NCBI RefSeq assembly: GCF_051622035.1
Contig: NC_135355.1
Span: 33,647,986-33,711,985, forward strand
Origin: Arctopsyche grandis
Lineage: Eukaryota > Arthropoda > Insecta > Trichoptera > Hydropsychidae
Length of the DNA stretch: 64,000 bases
Reading direction: 5' to 3'
This document shows, piece after piece, positions 11,512 to 23,872 of this stretch. The notes under the pieces were generated by a model that was not told the origin of the DNA, searched no databases, and saw only the letters and a program-made list of their open reading frames with translations. The position numbers were made by a program, and so were the translations under genes. Position 1 is the first letter of the stretch. Every line of letters starts with the position of its first letter.

Positions 11512-12060
11512 ATTTACAGATAAATTGGCAAACTCTGATAAGAAACGGTTCGGTGATTATTGGTCACATAGGGCTCGCCCAAAAGTCACTAAAATCTCTA
11601 TAACAGAACATCTGGCAGCCGAAAAGTCCATCATACTAACGATAAATATCATACCAACGAAAGCTCGAGTGCCAAATATTCCGCATTCGCGGTTTTCATA
11701 GCAAAAATTGTCTTTGTGACCACCGCAGTGTGACTAATAATCCAATTACCAGACCCAAGGGGTTTGATTTATACATATACATATGTAAATTAAATGAGAA
11801 AAAAGTAAAATACATTCAAAATGACAATATTAAAATAAAAATAAGAGAAAAAAGTAAAGAAAAAGAAAGAATTACAGAAATCTTTTAAGTTTAAGAAATA
11901 CATCAAGCTTATTTTTAAACATATTAAGGTTATCGGGAATAATAATATATTGGGAAGACTATTCCAAACTGAAACCACTTTGTTTGAAAAGAAGGAATCT
12001 CTGATCAATTTATTAGATTTTTTTCTTTTTGGAGTCTAAGCGAGTGATCTCTGAGGTGAG
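11512..12060 (-). repeat. SINE tail, a dispersed repeat and a LINE C-terminal fragment
   Basis: 11512-11575 matches the inverted SINE body (AAATTGGCAAACTCTGATAA). 11640-11750 is a repeat also found at about 15595-15680 (GAGTGCCAAATATT, GGTTTTCATAGCAAAAATTG). At 12008-11880 the minus strand reads DSFFSNKVVSVWNSLPNI, the usual C-terminus of LINE reverse transcriptases. Confidence 0.6.
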
Positions 12061-12687
12061 TATTTTCTATATACATACATATGTATGAGTGTTTTCTATA
12101 AATATGTACTTATTTAAAATACTATGTAAAATAGGTATTTATTTCATTTATTCTTGGCTTACGAACGTATTGTGGACAATAATAATTTGTAAGTTGTAAA
12201 TTTTGATTGAAAAGGCCTATTTTATCAAAAAAATTACAAGTTTTCAGTGTCATATGCAGCCAAGAGCTTTACCATAGCTAGAGTTTCTCGTATTTGAAAA
12301 TTTAAATTATTATACAGTTAAAATTAAACTACACAAAATTAATAAAAGGTACCATTTAATTTATTTCTCATTGAAAGTGTACAAAAATATCACATAGTAT
12401 TGTGTTGCGTAACAGTCAATGTAATGAATATATCTTCATTATGGTACTTAATAATTTACAAGCTTTAATAAACGTGGAATACAATATAGAAAATTTGCAA
12501 ATACGTGAGATGTGATAACAAAATTTGATAAATTCAGTCACCACACTAGATGATTCAAATATTTTCACATTCATATTACCTACTACTGTGTTCTTATAGA
12601 CTACTTTAATCATATTTTTTAATCACATCTTATAATAAAATTATGTATTTGCATGATACACTAAAAAAAAATTCATAATTATGTATA
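12061..12687. other. AT-rich stretch downstream of the DXO-like gene
   Basis: No coding evidence. It would include the 3' UTR and poly(A) site of the minus-strand gene above; I could not single out one signal. Confidence 0.4.
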
Positions 12688-14670
12688 TTATAGTTGATCT
12701 GAGTACCACTTGGGCACCCAATCATTAACGTCTTCAGAAAATTCAACAAGCTCCAAATTTTGTTTTGGAGTTTTTTTGAAATGCATCACCATTTCTGGTA
12801 AGGTTTTGATATCATTTATATTATTACCATTCCTTGTTATCTCGGCAGAAAAGCATCGCTTTATATAAGTAAAAGCTTCTTCGCAAAACGTTATCATTTC
12901 ACCAACTTTCCAATATGGCTGTAATAAAAATGTAGAAATTAATACCATAAAATAAAAAAAATGTAAAAATAACTTTATTACTAATTGTTTTCACCGCTCC
13001 CATATTCTGCAAATCACTCGTACTGTGTTTGATTACTTCACTGACAACTCCATTATCGTCCTTTAGTCCAAAGAACACTTGACTCACATTTCCGAATATG
13101 GCGTGTATTGCAGCAGAGCGCGATTTATTGATCCTTCAAAAGAATACCTTGATATTACAATTCGACTATTGGAAAAGACTCAAATAAAGTATTAAATTCC
13201 TGTGTGTATATACGTATATAGCTCGATAAACGTTGGTACAAGATTTGATTTAATATATTTACAATTGAGAATGTAATGACAACATAGTGAAAAGTAATTA
13301 ATTAACGTAAATCAAAGTGAAAATATGTAAATACACACCTGAACGAAGTTTCGTTGTATGGGCCTGTTACGATTTTCAAGCTAACGAATTCTTTTTGATC
13401 CAATTCAGGTAAGACACCCATCTCATCCGAGCTAATAGGAATTGCTTTATCGGACTGCATAACATTAATCTCACATCTATAAAGTATCTTATGTGTATTC
13501 AGTAGCATTTTAAACACACCAACAAATTCTTCTCCTACGAGATATGGTTTATCCATAGAGACATCATTGGTTGCATTTTCTATATACAAAAAAAAACTTC
13601 AAAATAAAAGTCCAAAAAACCAACCTCGTTTGCACAATTTGACTAAATTGAATTATTAATTCAATTTTTGTTTTTGTTTTTATATTCTATGAGAGCAAAT
13701 TATATGTTTTATAGCAAGTTATATATGTACAAAAGTTATATGTTTTAACCAGAGCTTTTTTTCCATGTAACGCAGTGGAACGTAATTCTGGCACCTTTTT
13801 TTATGTTTCAAACGAATATTTTATATACATATAATATAATTAGAATATAATCTTTTATAATATAACAATTGACAATTAGTGATTTCGGGCACCTTTTTTT
13901 TCAAAAAAAGCCCTGGTTTTAGCTGTAATTGCAAAGTCATGTATATAAAGCCACCCATGGAAAGTCAACAGACAAAACAACAATAGAAGATATGAAGCCA
14001 AAATAATTTACAATTGAAAAACAGCCAACTGGAGTGAATTATGATTTTTGTTATTTACTACAATCTTTAATGTGTTGCTCAGAAAAATTATGTATTGTGG
14101 AGTTATAACAAGCTGTAAGGACACCATGCATCAAGATATATACATATTTTATAAATCGCACTGACCAGAAAACATATATTGTCGGAATTTATATCCCCAA
14201 GGAGTAGATAAATTTGTGTACGGTGTTGTGGTATCGTAAAGTACAATTCTGTAAACGTAAATTGCACCATTCACTAGCCGAGTGTTCAGAATTATAGGAT
14301 TTTGCAAATGAGGCATCTGGCTTATATACATCAGCGTCTTCCGCGATGTGACAAATCCTACATCTGCAAAAGTCGAACCTTCGACATCGTTCAACAACTG
14401 TTTGTGACTCAGCAGGTATCGGAAAAACGGTGATTTGTCTTGATCGCTATTATATTTGGTGTAGTCGAAGTTGAGCTTTAAATCTATGTGTGTTTTCCCC
14501 GCTTTGCCAACAACGTATTTCAACTGAGATGTGTCGTTTAACAACTCTTGATCTTCGTTTACACTGAAAAAACCGACTAGCATCGGACCTGACATTTCGG
14601 TTTTAACATATGTGTATCTACCAGGTCCTGTGAACATCTCGCTGTTTGTAAGTAATTGGAATTTTGATAT
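12688..14670 (-). CDS. DXO/Rai1-family protein with a degenerate active site (Cutoff-like?)
   Basis: Four exons on the minus strand join in frame with GT/AG introns: 14670-14166, 13579-13339, 13133-12995, 12918-12688. From the first Met (14637) the product is 360 aa, a normal length for DXO; the frame is open back to an acceptor at 14671, so a further 5' exon is possible. DXO/Rai1 enzymes remove faulty 5' caps and degrade RNA 5'-3' with two metal ions held by acidic residues. The fold is recognisable: LVGFFSVN (20-27), WGYKFRQYM (147-155), LYRCEINV (190-197), FVSLKIV (222-228), VFFGLKDDNG (257-266), FVPKWY-like NDWVPKWY near the end. But the motif GYKFE has Arg152 for Glu, the ExD motif reads E194-I-N196, and the ELK motif reads S224-L-K226. 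Most metal ligands are therefore gone and catalysis is unlikely. Drosophila Cutoff is a known dead member of this family acting at piRNA clusters; orthology is not shown here. Confidence 0.85.
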
Positions 14671-15767
14671 CTGAGGATAAAAAATGTTAAATTTTAATTC
14701 AAGGATAATTGAACTCTCTTCAGCTTTTATATTATATTATAATTATAATGTCTATCATACATTTGTACATTGAAAGTTTCGTCAGTATATATATTGCAAA
14801 TTGTTAAAAAATTTCATGGGTTTAGTGCCACTAGTCTTAATATTTGACATCGACTTAATGTGATACAACTATTCCTTATATGTATGTACATACATACCCA
14901 CTTTAAAAAAATGTCCTGTGAACACAACCACAATTAAATATGTATTTTTAATGATAATAATTGATGATGATGATTAAGGTATCAATTAGAAACAATGCTG
15001 AAATTCCATCAATATTTAAATCAAAACTTTTTTGTGTGTATGTATGTACATGCGCAATAATAAAATATACCTATTGTGATATTTATATTATATTACAAAT
15101 AAAACTTTATGAAGATTTACCACAAAGATATTTTTTATATGTTGTACTTAAATCGATGAATTCGATCAAATCCAAAGTAAGAAGTCATTTTATTAATAAA
15201 TTTGACTGCAGATTGTGACGGAATAAAGATCATCAATCATATAATCACAGATAAACAAATCGGCAAAATAAATTGTGCAAAGTGTAATAAGCCTCGTAAT
15301 TACCAGAATAAATTAAAAGCTCGATGGTAAAATTTAATGTCGAATAGTCTATGAAAAATAACGCACTTTTTATTTGGACTGATTGCGTAGTGGAATTCGA
15401 GGATTTTATACACTAAGTCATCATAGATTTTTCTCACTATCGGCTAGCTATAAGCCATAACAAACATAAAAGCAATCAGGCAGCTTTCAATTGAGAATTT
15501 GTAACAGTGAAATACAAAAAGAGTATGATACCTGCAGGCTAAGCGACATCAATGGCAAAACGTCGCAAGGGGAATAACCGAATCATTGACCATCATACTA
15601 ACGAGAACTTGAGTGCCAAATATTGTGTATTCGCGATTTTCATGGCAAAAATTGTCATGAAAATCGCAAAAAAAGAATAGTCCAATTACCAAAAAATCTT
15701 TGCTGATTCTGAGTTGCTAAATTCCAAAACAATTATACTAGAAATTTATGGTGAAGAATTCCGAATG
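14671..15767. other. Upstream region of the DXO-like gene
   Basis: Non-coding as far as I can see. If the gene has an extra 5' exon it should lie here on the minus strand, ending in phase 0; I found no convincing one. 15595-15680 holds a dispersed repeat shared with 11640-11750. Confidence 0.4.
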
Positions 15768-15771
15768 AATC

Positions 15772-16569
15772 TGTAGGAATCTCGTCACCGCAATCGAAAC
15801 TATCGAAATCTATTGCGACGGAGAATACATTTCTCACGCTCAACCATTGACGTCATCTCAAGTCGAAGAACACCTGCATCCATTAAACTAAATCTGGTGG
15901 AACGACGCCAAACATTCGAGCATATTCCACCCCAACAAACCAAGCAGAACGACACGAAGTCGAAGAACACCTGCATCCATTAAACTAAATCGAGTGGAAC
16001 GACGCCAAACATTCGAGAAACTTCCACCCTAAACAACAAACCACATTCCTCGCACACGTAAACACCACCTGCGGTTCTCAGAATCAATCGCCAAACACAA
16101 GTCACGTGGATCCCCAAAAACAATATAAAAGGATGTCCACCCCAAACAACTTCAGTCGACCCACAGCAACAAGAGTTGACACACAGCAGCGGACCAGTCG
16201 ACATCCAGCATTTGAACAGCTACCACTACACTACCCTACAATGGAAGAACGCTTGCAACTCAGCCGAATGCCGAGCCAGCAACACACTGCCATATCCAGA
16301 GACATCTGAACATAGCCGAATGCCGAGCCAGCAACACACTGCCATATCCAGAGACCTTCTGAACATAGCCGGATCCAGAGCAACGACACATTGCAGATCC
16401 AGCGGCCATCACAACACCAAGTCAACAGCCAATAGCCGCTTCGAGAAAACTTCCTCAAATATCCTAATACACTTGTACAATATTTAGGCAAACAATAAAA
16501 CAACTTAAAACAAGCACAACAGTGTTTCGTTAGGCTGGGATACGGTCAACACTACCTACCCTGCCTACA
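15772..16569 (+). mobile_element. Solo LTR, family B (TGTAGG...CCTACA)
   Basis: 798 bp, starting TGTAGGAATCTCG and ending CCTGCCTACA, with AATC on both sides (15768-15771, 16570-16573) as a perfect 4-bp target duplication. It contains ATAAAAGG (TATA-like) near 16124, AATAAAAC near 16494, and two tandem copies of a unit of about 50 bp with GCCGAGCCAGCAACACACTG (16268-16370). No internal region remains. Confidence 0.85.
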
Positions 16570-16573
16570 AATC

Positions 16574-17091
16574 CACTACCGATGGACGTGTGAAACAATG
16601 CATACCCACCCATACAGCACTGAGCCTAGTACCCGGCGCATATTCTGGTATTTTGCCTCAAAAGCTGGCCAAAAAGCAAAAATTCCAAATTTCAAAAATT
16701 GAGTTTATGTTGGGGTCCCAAACAAGATAGATAAATATGACGTTACGCTTTGAAGTACTTACCTAGGTTAAGTTCGCTAGCCAAATGTAGTCGCAGTCGA
16801 ATCCTGTCATTTGTGTGATATGCTTGTTTTTGTTCGCGGCATTTTGTTGTTAAACAACTTTTCTTGTGATTATTTTTATGCTATAAGTGTTTTGGGTGGA
16901 AAACTTAGTATAGACGTTGAAGGACAAGATATATACACTAGATTAAACTAAGTTTTATTCCTTTTAAAATATTATTTTACATGTTTCACCCTGTCAATAA
17001 CCCCTACTATTTTCACTTAGGTTTTCTTTACTTTTTTGTAAAAATTGATGTTTTTAAACGTATTGTGCTTATTTTCGCCGAATCAAATTTA
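16574..17091. other. No gene seen
   Basis: Unassigned DNA between two LTR insertions. No ORF with recognisable content. Confidence 0.4.
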
Positions 17092-17808
17092 TGTTGTGGC
17101 GGCTCGCTATACGACATGGTCGAGTTTGGTCACCTTCCTGCGAGTTGGGGACCAACTCGGCTGTGTTCAGAGCGACTACCTCAATCTGCCTTCAGCTGTC
17201 ATAAATAAAACACGTGCATTAGCATGCCAGTCGTCTCATTCGTTCATCCCCCATAACTGGTGACCCCCGACTTCGAGCCACGCAGCCTCGATTAATTCAG
17301 CATGCCGCCACTCACCCCTGCCTCGCCGAGCCAGGCGGGAAAGCTACCCACCGCGCCGCCATCGACACAGCACGTCGCAGCCCGCGGGTGACAATAAACG
17401 AGCAGACACGGCTACCTAACTACCTACCCACCTACCGACTGGAGTCCAACCACAACGTCGATGACAGGTGCTTAAAAAAATGGGGGAGCGAATGATACGA
17501 CGATCTTGACAGCTAGATGTGGAGTCATGCGCGATCCAGTACACATAGAACGGTCATCCAGCACCACAAGACATACACCACCTCAGCACCATCATCATCA
17601 TCAAGGCCCCGTCCGTCCCCAGGAGCGTCATCACGCCGAGACGGGCGGCAGCGCTACAACACCTCCACGAGCCACAACGACTCACGGTCCAGCTCGGAGT
17701 ATCATCAACCACATCGATGCCCCTGCCGCCCCCGCCGCCCCACCAACCGACATCAGCCTCGGAAGAGCGGCGCCGGCCATCGGCGCCGCCAAAAAAAATA
17801 ATCAATAA
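17092..17808 (+). mobile_element. 5' end of an LTR retrotransposon (short LTR plus primer-binding site)
   Basis: A short LTR-like segment from TGTTGTGGCGG to CATCCCCCA (17092-17253), with AATAAA near 17206, is followed after four bases by TGGTGACCCCCGAC, which has the form of a tRNA primer-binding site. GC-rich DNA with open frames rich in Pro, His and Ala continues to about 17808, perhaps a decayed gag start. No pol sequence follows. Confidence 0.5.
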
Positions 17809-18099
17809 TAATTAAGCGTACTTTTGAACTAAATTTTTTACTTATTTATTTATATTCCAGTTTCTGAGGATTCTGTCATGTCTATGTCCCGAAATCATCT
17901 ACATGATATAATAAGAGGAAGCACTGAAAGGCTTTTTATTAAAAAATTTAAAGGTTTAGAAGAAGAAATCTAGTAATTATTAAACAGTGCGCTCCTGCGA
18001 AATTAGAGGAATTTCGAAAAATTATCAACAATTTTAAGATTGTTTACAGTCGTCAATAGCTAGCATGTAATAGTACAGAAAGCTATTTTCTGGTAAAAA

Positions 18100-18385
18100 A
18101 ATATTTTTGACCAGGTTTTCAGGCCAAATACCACTCAGGCACGGCACAGAGTGAGAATAAAGACATCTCTGCACACGGCACGCCTGGAACTTCTTTATAT
18201 AAAGCCACGCAGCAGCACGCAACGCCAAAGTAAACCTCTGGAGTTCAACCAGATCACTTCTCCGAAGCTCAACCTCTTCGTACATACAATAACCATTGTA
18301 ACAATTGAACAAAAATAAACGATCCTCTTACAAACACAAACGGTGTTTTCTTAGACCGGGACACGGTCAACACATCTGTTCCGCG
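18100..18385 (+). mobile_element. LTR 3' fragment related to family B
   Basis: The segment GGTGTTTTCTTAGACCGGGA followed by CACGGTCAACAC (18342-18373) is a diverged match to the 3' end of the family B LTR. AATAAACG lies at 18315. The 5' boundary is not defined. Confidence 0.45.
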
Positions 18386-18859
18386 TACTAAACAACTAAA
18401 AATATTTATAAACATACATACATACTTACATACAAAGTCTCTTTCGAAATTATATATTAGATTTTATAACTGATTGAACGTCTTATTATTGAAAAAAAAG
18501 TGTTTGTATTAGAAATTATGAATGGCCCCCAATTTTGCCAATTTCCTGGACCTGCCCCTTGGATTTGTATGCGGGTGTGCGAGTAATCTAGTCCTGCCAA
18601 CTTAAAACCATGTAATAATAAAAAATGCTAAATCTCTATTTTACAATTGAATTTTTCGCATATCTGGCTATCTTCGGTAATGTTTTAGATGCTTTTATAT
18701 ATCTACATATGTATATAGATTAGGAGAAAGCTTCAAAGGCTGGCCGCTCCTTTTTAAAGAGGTTAGGTATGCATCTGTCAGTCATTGTATCTGTATCTCT
18801 GATGCTGAATCTAACTAAAAATCTTAAATAAACTGGAGGTTTCGGTCGAATACACCACG

Positions 18860-21800
18860 ATGACGTGTCGACTTTGCCTATGCTCCATTCCAGTGGAATC
18901 TTCAATTCCCATCTACGAGAATACGGAGTCTGGAGAAATGCAGGAACTTATCTCGAACTGCTGTCACCTGCAGGTCAGATGCTCCTATTCACTCTGTGTG
19001 TTCAAATCGGTTTCCATTGTCATACATGCAGTATATATTTCCATTGTAGGTGAGAAAGTATGATGGACTGTCTCGGGCAATATGTTCGTCGTGTAAATGC
19101 AACTTGGCATCGTTCGCTCAATTCAAAAAGATCTGTGAACAGAGTGATAAAAAGGCGAGGGAGAGATCTATCAATTGTTTCAATGCAAAGGTGGAGGAAG
19201 TTTTACTGGATGATATTGTTTGGGAGGACAAATCTAAATCACAGCTGTGTAATTTCCCCAATGGTAACGTGGATAGTGGAAAAAATCTAGTCGTCAACAA
19301 ATTTCCATTGAATGTAGGAAAATATTCTAGGGTAATTTTAATATATTTTATTTGACTTTTTACATAGATATATACCAGGAAGGCCAGACAGGTAGACCCC
19401 AATGCGCCTTCCTAGACAATTAATTACAAGTATTGCAGAATTTTTATTATACAAATCACTATATTTAGAGAGTCTGGAGAACACGAAACTAACAATTAAA
19501 TAATTAATAAATGAATCCATTGAGACATCTACGGATTTGTACTTGTACATAAATTTTTACATATTGTATATAAATCAAATTCAGATATTTGTGACAGCGG
19601 GTTGGACGATTCTTGCCAATTTGAGTAACCGTTTCAACAATGAAAATCAGATAAATTGGCAAACTCTGATAAGAAACGATCGACTTGGAGTCACAAATAT
19701 ACAAGTCTACCCAGCAGTATTAAAGATTAGCATGGGATCAAACCCAGTAATCTCTCGGTGCTAAACATTAACACAACATCCGAGCCATACTGCTGGCTAT
19801 GTTTTACATTAAGTTATGACTACCTTTTTAAAATTGTCTTTTATACGAAAGCAATCTAAAAAGATTAAAGACACCTAGAAAGTTATTGTTTAACCCTTTG
19901 AGTGCTGACGTCTTTTCTGTTGAAAGCCAGCCATGCTGAAAATTTCGCCAACATTTCTAATTAGAATTATTTTTAAATCCAATAGAAAGCAGGTATCAAA
20001 ATTGTACCTGCCTAGATAACTGCCGAGGATTTTGAGTTTTGTATAGGTGTGTTTAGACTCTCTATTATATCTTGCAACAATTTAAATAACCAAAAGAAAT
20101 CTATTAATGAATGTATTTTTCTTAAACTAGTTACATCTTCTTCATTGTTGTTAAAATGTAATGCTCACAATCTAAATGCCAAGTCATAATCTAAATTACT
20201 CGGCAGCTAAGGATTTCCATCAGGAATTCTGCTATGGTTATAAATTCAGTAAACCAGTTTTCATAAACGTTGACAAATGAATGACACGGATTACACTACT
20301 CATAATCAATGTATATTTTTTTGATGCTACCTGGAAAGGCTTTGCGGGTAGTATTCTTGTTTACTTTGAACATGTTCAAAATACAACGCCTATCAGCCTG
20401 TGAACTTGAACATGCAAAACGCCGAACGGCGTTGGTCAGCATTCAAAGGGTTCAAAAATAAATATTTCATTTATATGAAAACTTTACATACTGTTACCAT
20501 ATATCATTAAAGATTTATTATGAGATTTGGGGATGGGGCAATTTTTTTTCTACAATTATATAAAATATAAATATTTTTATCGGTATTTTTTATTTCAGTC
20601 GAATAACTTCACAAGTAAAGCTGAAATTCTGGCAAAAGTATTTTTATCAAAAAATTCTAATATATCCAAATTTGCATGTGACTATTGCAAAATTATATTC
20701 AATGATAAATCTGAATTAATATCACACATTTTGACGTGCAGTCAAATGACCTCTCGTAGATGTAATGTACTTGCAAAGCGAATTGTAAATAGTAGAAAAA
20801 TTAATCAAAACTTGAAATCGAACACGCCGAAAAGATCTTTGAAATGTGAAATATGTTCAAGATCTTTTGCAAAAAATACTGCATTTGCAATCCATATGAG
20901 ACGTCACACCGGAGATAAACCATTCAAATGCGAAACATGCTCAAAACGCTTTGTGGCCAGTAGTGATTACAGAAGACATATCAAACTTCACACCAGAGAC
21001 AAATTATTTAAATGTGAAATATGCTTAAAATGTTATACAACTAATTTCACCCTGAGGGAACATATGAAGAGTCACATGGGAGACAAAAAATTCAAATGTG
21101 AAATCTGCTCCGCATGTTTCATACGCAAAAGATGTTTAATAGAGCATGTAAAACGTCACGTTGGAGACAAATCATTCAGATGTGAATTATGTTCAAAATG
21201 TTTTGTAACCAACAAAGAATTGGCAATTCACATGAGACGGCACACCGGAGAGAAACCGTTCAAATGTGAAATTTGCTCGAAATGCTTCGTGGACAATAGT
21301 AGCTTTAAAAGGCATATGAAACGACACACCGGAGACAAGCCATTCAAATGTGAAATATGTTCGAAATGTTTCGTACATAACAGCAACCTCAAAATACACA
21401 TGAAACGACACACCGAATCCAAGCCATTCAAATGTGGAACATGCTCAAAATGTTTCGCGGATAATATCAGCTTCAAAACACACATGAAACGACACACCGT
21501 AGATAAGCCATTCAAATGTGAAGTATGCTCGAAATGTTTTGCAGGCACTAGTGACTATAAAAGACACATAAAACTTCACACCGGAGATAAACCATTCAAA
21601 TGCGAAATTTGCTCAAAATGTTTCGTGGACAACAGTAACTGTAAAAGACACATGAAACTACATACAGGAGACAAACCGTTCAAGTGCGAAATATGCTCGA
21701 AATGTTTTGCGGATAACAGTAGCTATAAAACGCACATTAAACGACATAAAGGAGAGAAACCTTTCAAATGTGAATTATGCTCGAAATGTTTTGTAAATAA

Positions 21801-22257
21801 TAGCAGCTTTAATGTACATATGAAATCTCACACCGGAGACAAACCGTACAAATGTGAGGTGTGCTCAAAAGGTTTTACAACTAATTTTAACCTGAGAGAA
21901 CATATGAAACGTCACAGCGGAGACAAGCCATTCAAGTGTGAAATATGCTTAAAATGCTTTGTAAGCAAAAGTAACTTTCAAGCACATATGAAACGTCACG
22001 CAGGTGATAAGCCGTTTAAATGCGAAATATGCTCGAAATGTTTTGTCGAAAATGGTAATTTTAAAACGCATATGAAACGACACACTGGATCCAAACCATT
22101 CAAATGTGAAATATGCTCAAAATGTTTAGTGGATAAAAGTAGCTTTCAAACACACATGAAACGACATAACGGAGACAAACCACTCAAATGTGAAATATGC
22201 TCAAAATGTTTTGTGGGCAATAGTGACTACAACAGACATGTGAAACGTCACACTTGA
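18860..22257 (+). CDS. ZAD C2H2 zinc-finger protein with 18 fingers
   Basis: Three exons, 18860-18973, 19050-19331 and 20599-22257, all joined in phase 0 with GT/AG introns, encode 684 aa. Exons 1 and 2 form a ZAD (zinc-finger associated domain, a protein-protein dimerisation module of insect C2H2 factors): Cys pair C3/C6 in TCRLCLC and the second pair in ICSSCKCNLASF. A linker of about 110 residues with an acidic stretch (EEVLLDDIVWED) leads to an atypical finger (159-179, ending H-x3-C) and then 17 C2H2 fingers in a near-continuous array (213-684) joined by TGDKPF-type linkers. Such proteins are nuclear DNA-binding regulators or architectural factors; the target is unknown. The fingers are very alike (repeated CEICSKCF with an extra Cys) but differ at DNA-contacting positions, as expected from recent finger duplication. 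Intron 2 holds a SINE and a piggyBac MITE. The start fits because ZAD normally lies at the N-terminus. Confidence 0.93.
19565..19800 (-). repeat. tRNA-derived SINE, copy 5 (in zinc-finger intron 2)
   Basis: On the minus strand it reads AGCCAGCAGTATGGCTC, then the body GTGACTCCAAGTCGATCG, AGAGTTTGCCAATTTATCTG and TTGAAACGGTT, the family body seen at 2098 and 60849. Confidence 0.7.
19894..20450. mobile_element. piggyBac-type MITE, intact (in zinc-finger intron 2)
   Basis: TTAA at 19890-19893 is followed by CCCTTTGAGTGCTGACG. The other end, read inward from 20450 on the minus strand, is CCCTTTGAATGCTGACC. The right target copy is TTCA (one change). It is 557 bp and non-coding. TTAA targets and CCC tips are typical of piggyBac-family elements. 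Confidence 0.85.
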
Positions 22258-22984
22258 GACAAACCAGTCATACATGCTTGATGTGACCAAGCGTCTCGGA
22301 TTTGGGTTGTTCGTCCCGCATTGAACATCGTCCCGGAAAGTGTCCCGCACTTAGATATACATAAGTATAACTTTGTTAAAGTACAAAGTGGTTGGTTCCT
22401 CTTACTCATTTATTATATAGGTAGATAGCGTGATGCTGTGAATATATGAGCCGTTGTGTTTTAAAATGGCCCTAGTCCAATTTTGTAAAAATTGAATTTA
22501 AGCTAGAATTTGGTAAATATGGATGTATTCTTTTTAATTTATAAAAAATAAAATTAAAATAGTATATCCCCATGATATGAACAAAAAAAATTCACTATAA
22601 AATGTTATTGTACAATTTTTACCGTTGAAAGTGGCGTCAGTCCACCTACTATTTTATGTTTGTATATGTATATAAGTTCTCGATTATTTATTAATCAGTT
22701 ACTAAGAAAAATGTATAATTTGTATATAGAAATATGCATGGAAAAATCATCATTTGTCAGCCATTTATTTTAGTCGTAAATTTTAATTTACGTATGCTTT
22801 CATCTTCTGCTGAAAGACACTTGCCAAAATTGTGATTTTCTAAATATGATATGTATGTAGATTAAAGTTAACTCTGATATCGAAGAAAATTCGAAATTGA
22901 CGAAACAACACGCCGTTCATTTGAGAAGTGCTGAACTGCCTAGAAAATCTTTTATGATTGCATATCAATAGATGACATTTCAAT
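22258..22984. other. Downstream region of the zinc-finger gene
   Basis: It includes the likely 3' UTR. AAAAATAAAATTAAAA near 22543 could serve as a poly(A) signal region. Nothing else recognised. Confidence 0.35.
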
Positions 22985-23228
22985 GAAAACAGTTTTATTT
23001 ATCAATTATATAACCACCATCTTTCTGCACAATAATTTTTCAACGTTCTACAATCTTGTCGATTGCATTTTTGTAGAAAGAGTCTATCTTAAAAAAATCT
23101 TTGTCTATCTTAAAAAAAGTTCGTGAGATCATTTTCGACAGCTTCCACGAAATTAAGATTTTTGGAAATTGAGCTATTCTGTAGAGATCGTAACAAATGA
23201 AAATCTGAAGGAGAAAATGACAGTTCAC
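22985..23228 (-). pseudogene. mariner transposase C-terminal remnant
   Basis: The minus strand from 23225 reads SPSDFHLLRSLQNS, which matches the conserved (S/A)PSDxHLFRSLQ block containing the last catalytic Asp of mariner transposases, then NFVEAVENDLTNFF and, after a frame change, CAERWWLYN. Two in-frame stops lie between. The rest of the element was not found. Confidence 0.65.
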
Positions 23229-23759
23229 TTCAAATATAAATTTTATATTAGGTCTGTATAATTGTTTTAAGTTCCATTATAAATGCACATTTTCAGTTCC
23301 AAAAACACTATTTCGGTTTTGACATTATTCACAAACTGTTATCACTACTTTTAATTTGTTATGGCCAGAATCTCGGAAAAGCAAAATAAATTTATTACAG
23401 ACTACCAGTATTTCTTAATATTGTAAAACGCAAAGCATTAAATATCTCGCAATGAAAAAAATGGACGCCACTTTCAAATATCATGGCTCATTTTTTTTCC
23501 TCGTGCGTCATTTGCTGCACACCGGCTGCAGTTTGCACAGATCAGTATTGAGTTAGCAAGCCAGTATTATATCTGTGCTCGATTTGCATAAAATATAAAG
23601 TGGAGACAGGATTAATAGTATAAATTGTGGAATAAATGTCATTATACGATATTGGGATTGGCTCTATATGTTTGTTTTCCCCTAAAAAGGTAAATAATAA
23701 ACATTTGATATTGAGTATATGTATGTATGAACTGGTTTATAATATTCGGTTTTTTGCTT

Positions 23760-23872
23760 ATTTTTAATAATAATTTTATTATTATTTTTAATAATAATTT
23801 TATTATTATTTTTAATAATCATTTTATTATTATTTTTAATAGTAATTTTATTATTATTTTTAATAAAAATAA
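23760..23872. repeat. Tandem repeat, 24-bp period, about 4.5 copies
   Basis: The unit TTTTTAATAATAATTTTATT plus ATTA repeats with one or two changes per copy. Each unit is largely self-complementary. Confidence 0.9.

Noticed and set aside
17840-17972. A terminal exon reading SEDSVMSMSRNHLHDIIRG on the plus strand after a TATTCCAG acceptor
   Set aside because: No upstream exon with a fitting donor and phase was found; too short to support on its own.
21193-21548. Open frames antisense to the zinc-finger array
   Set aside because: They are mirror frames of the repetitive finger codons and have no own splice or start context.
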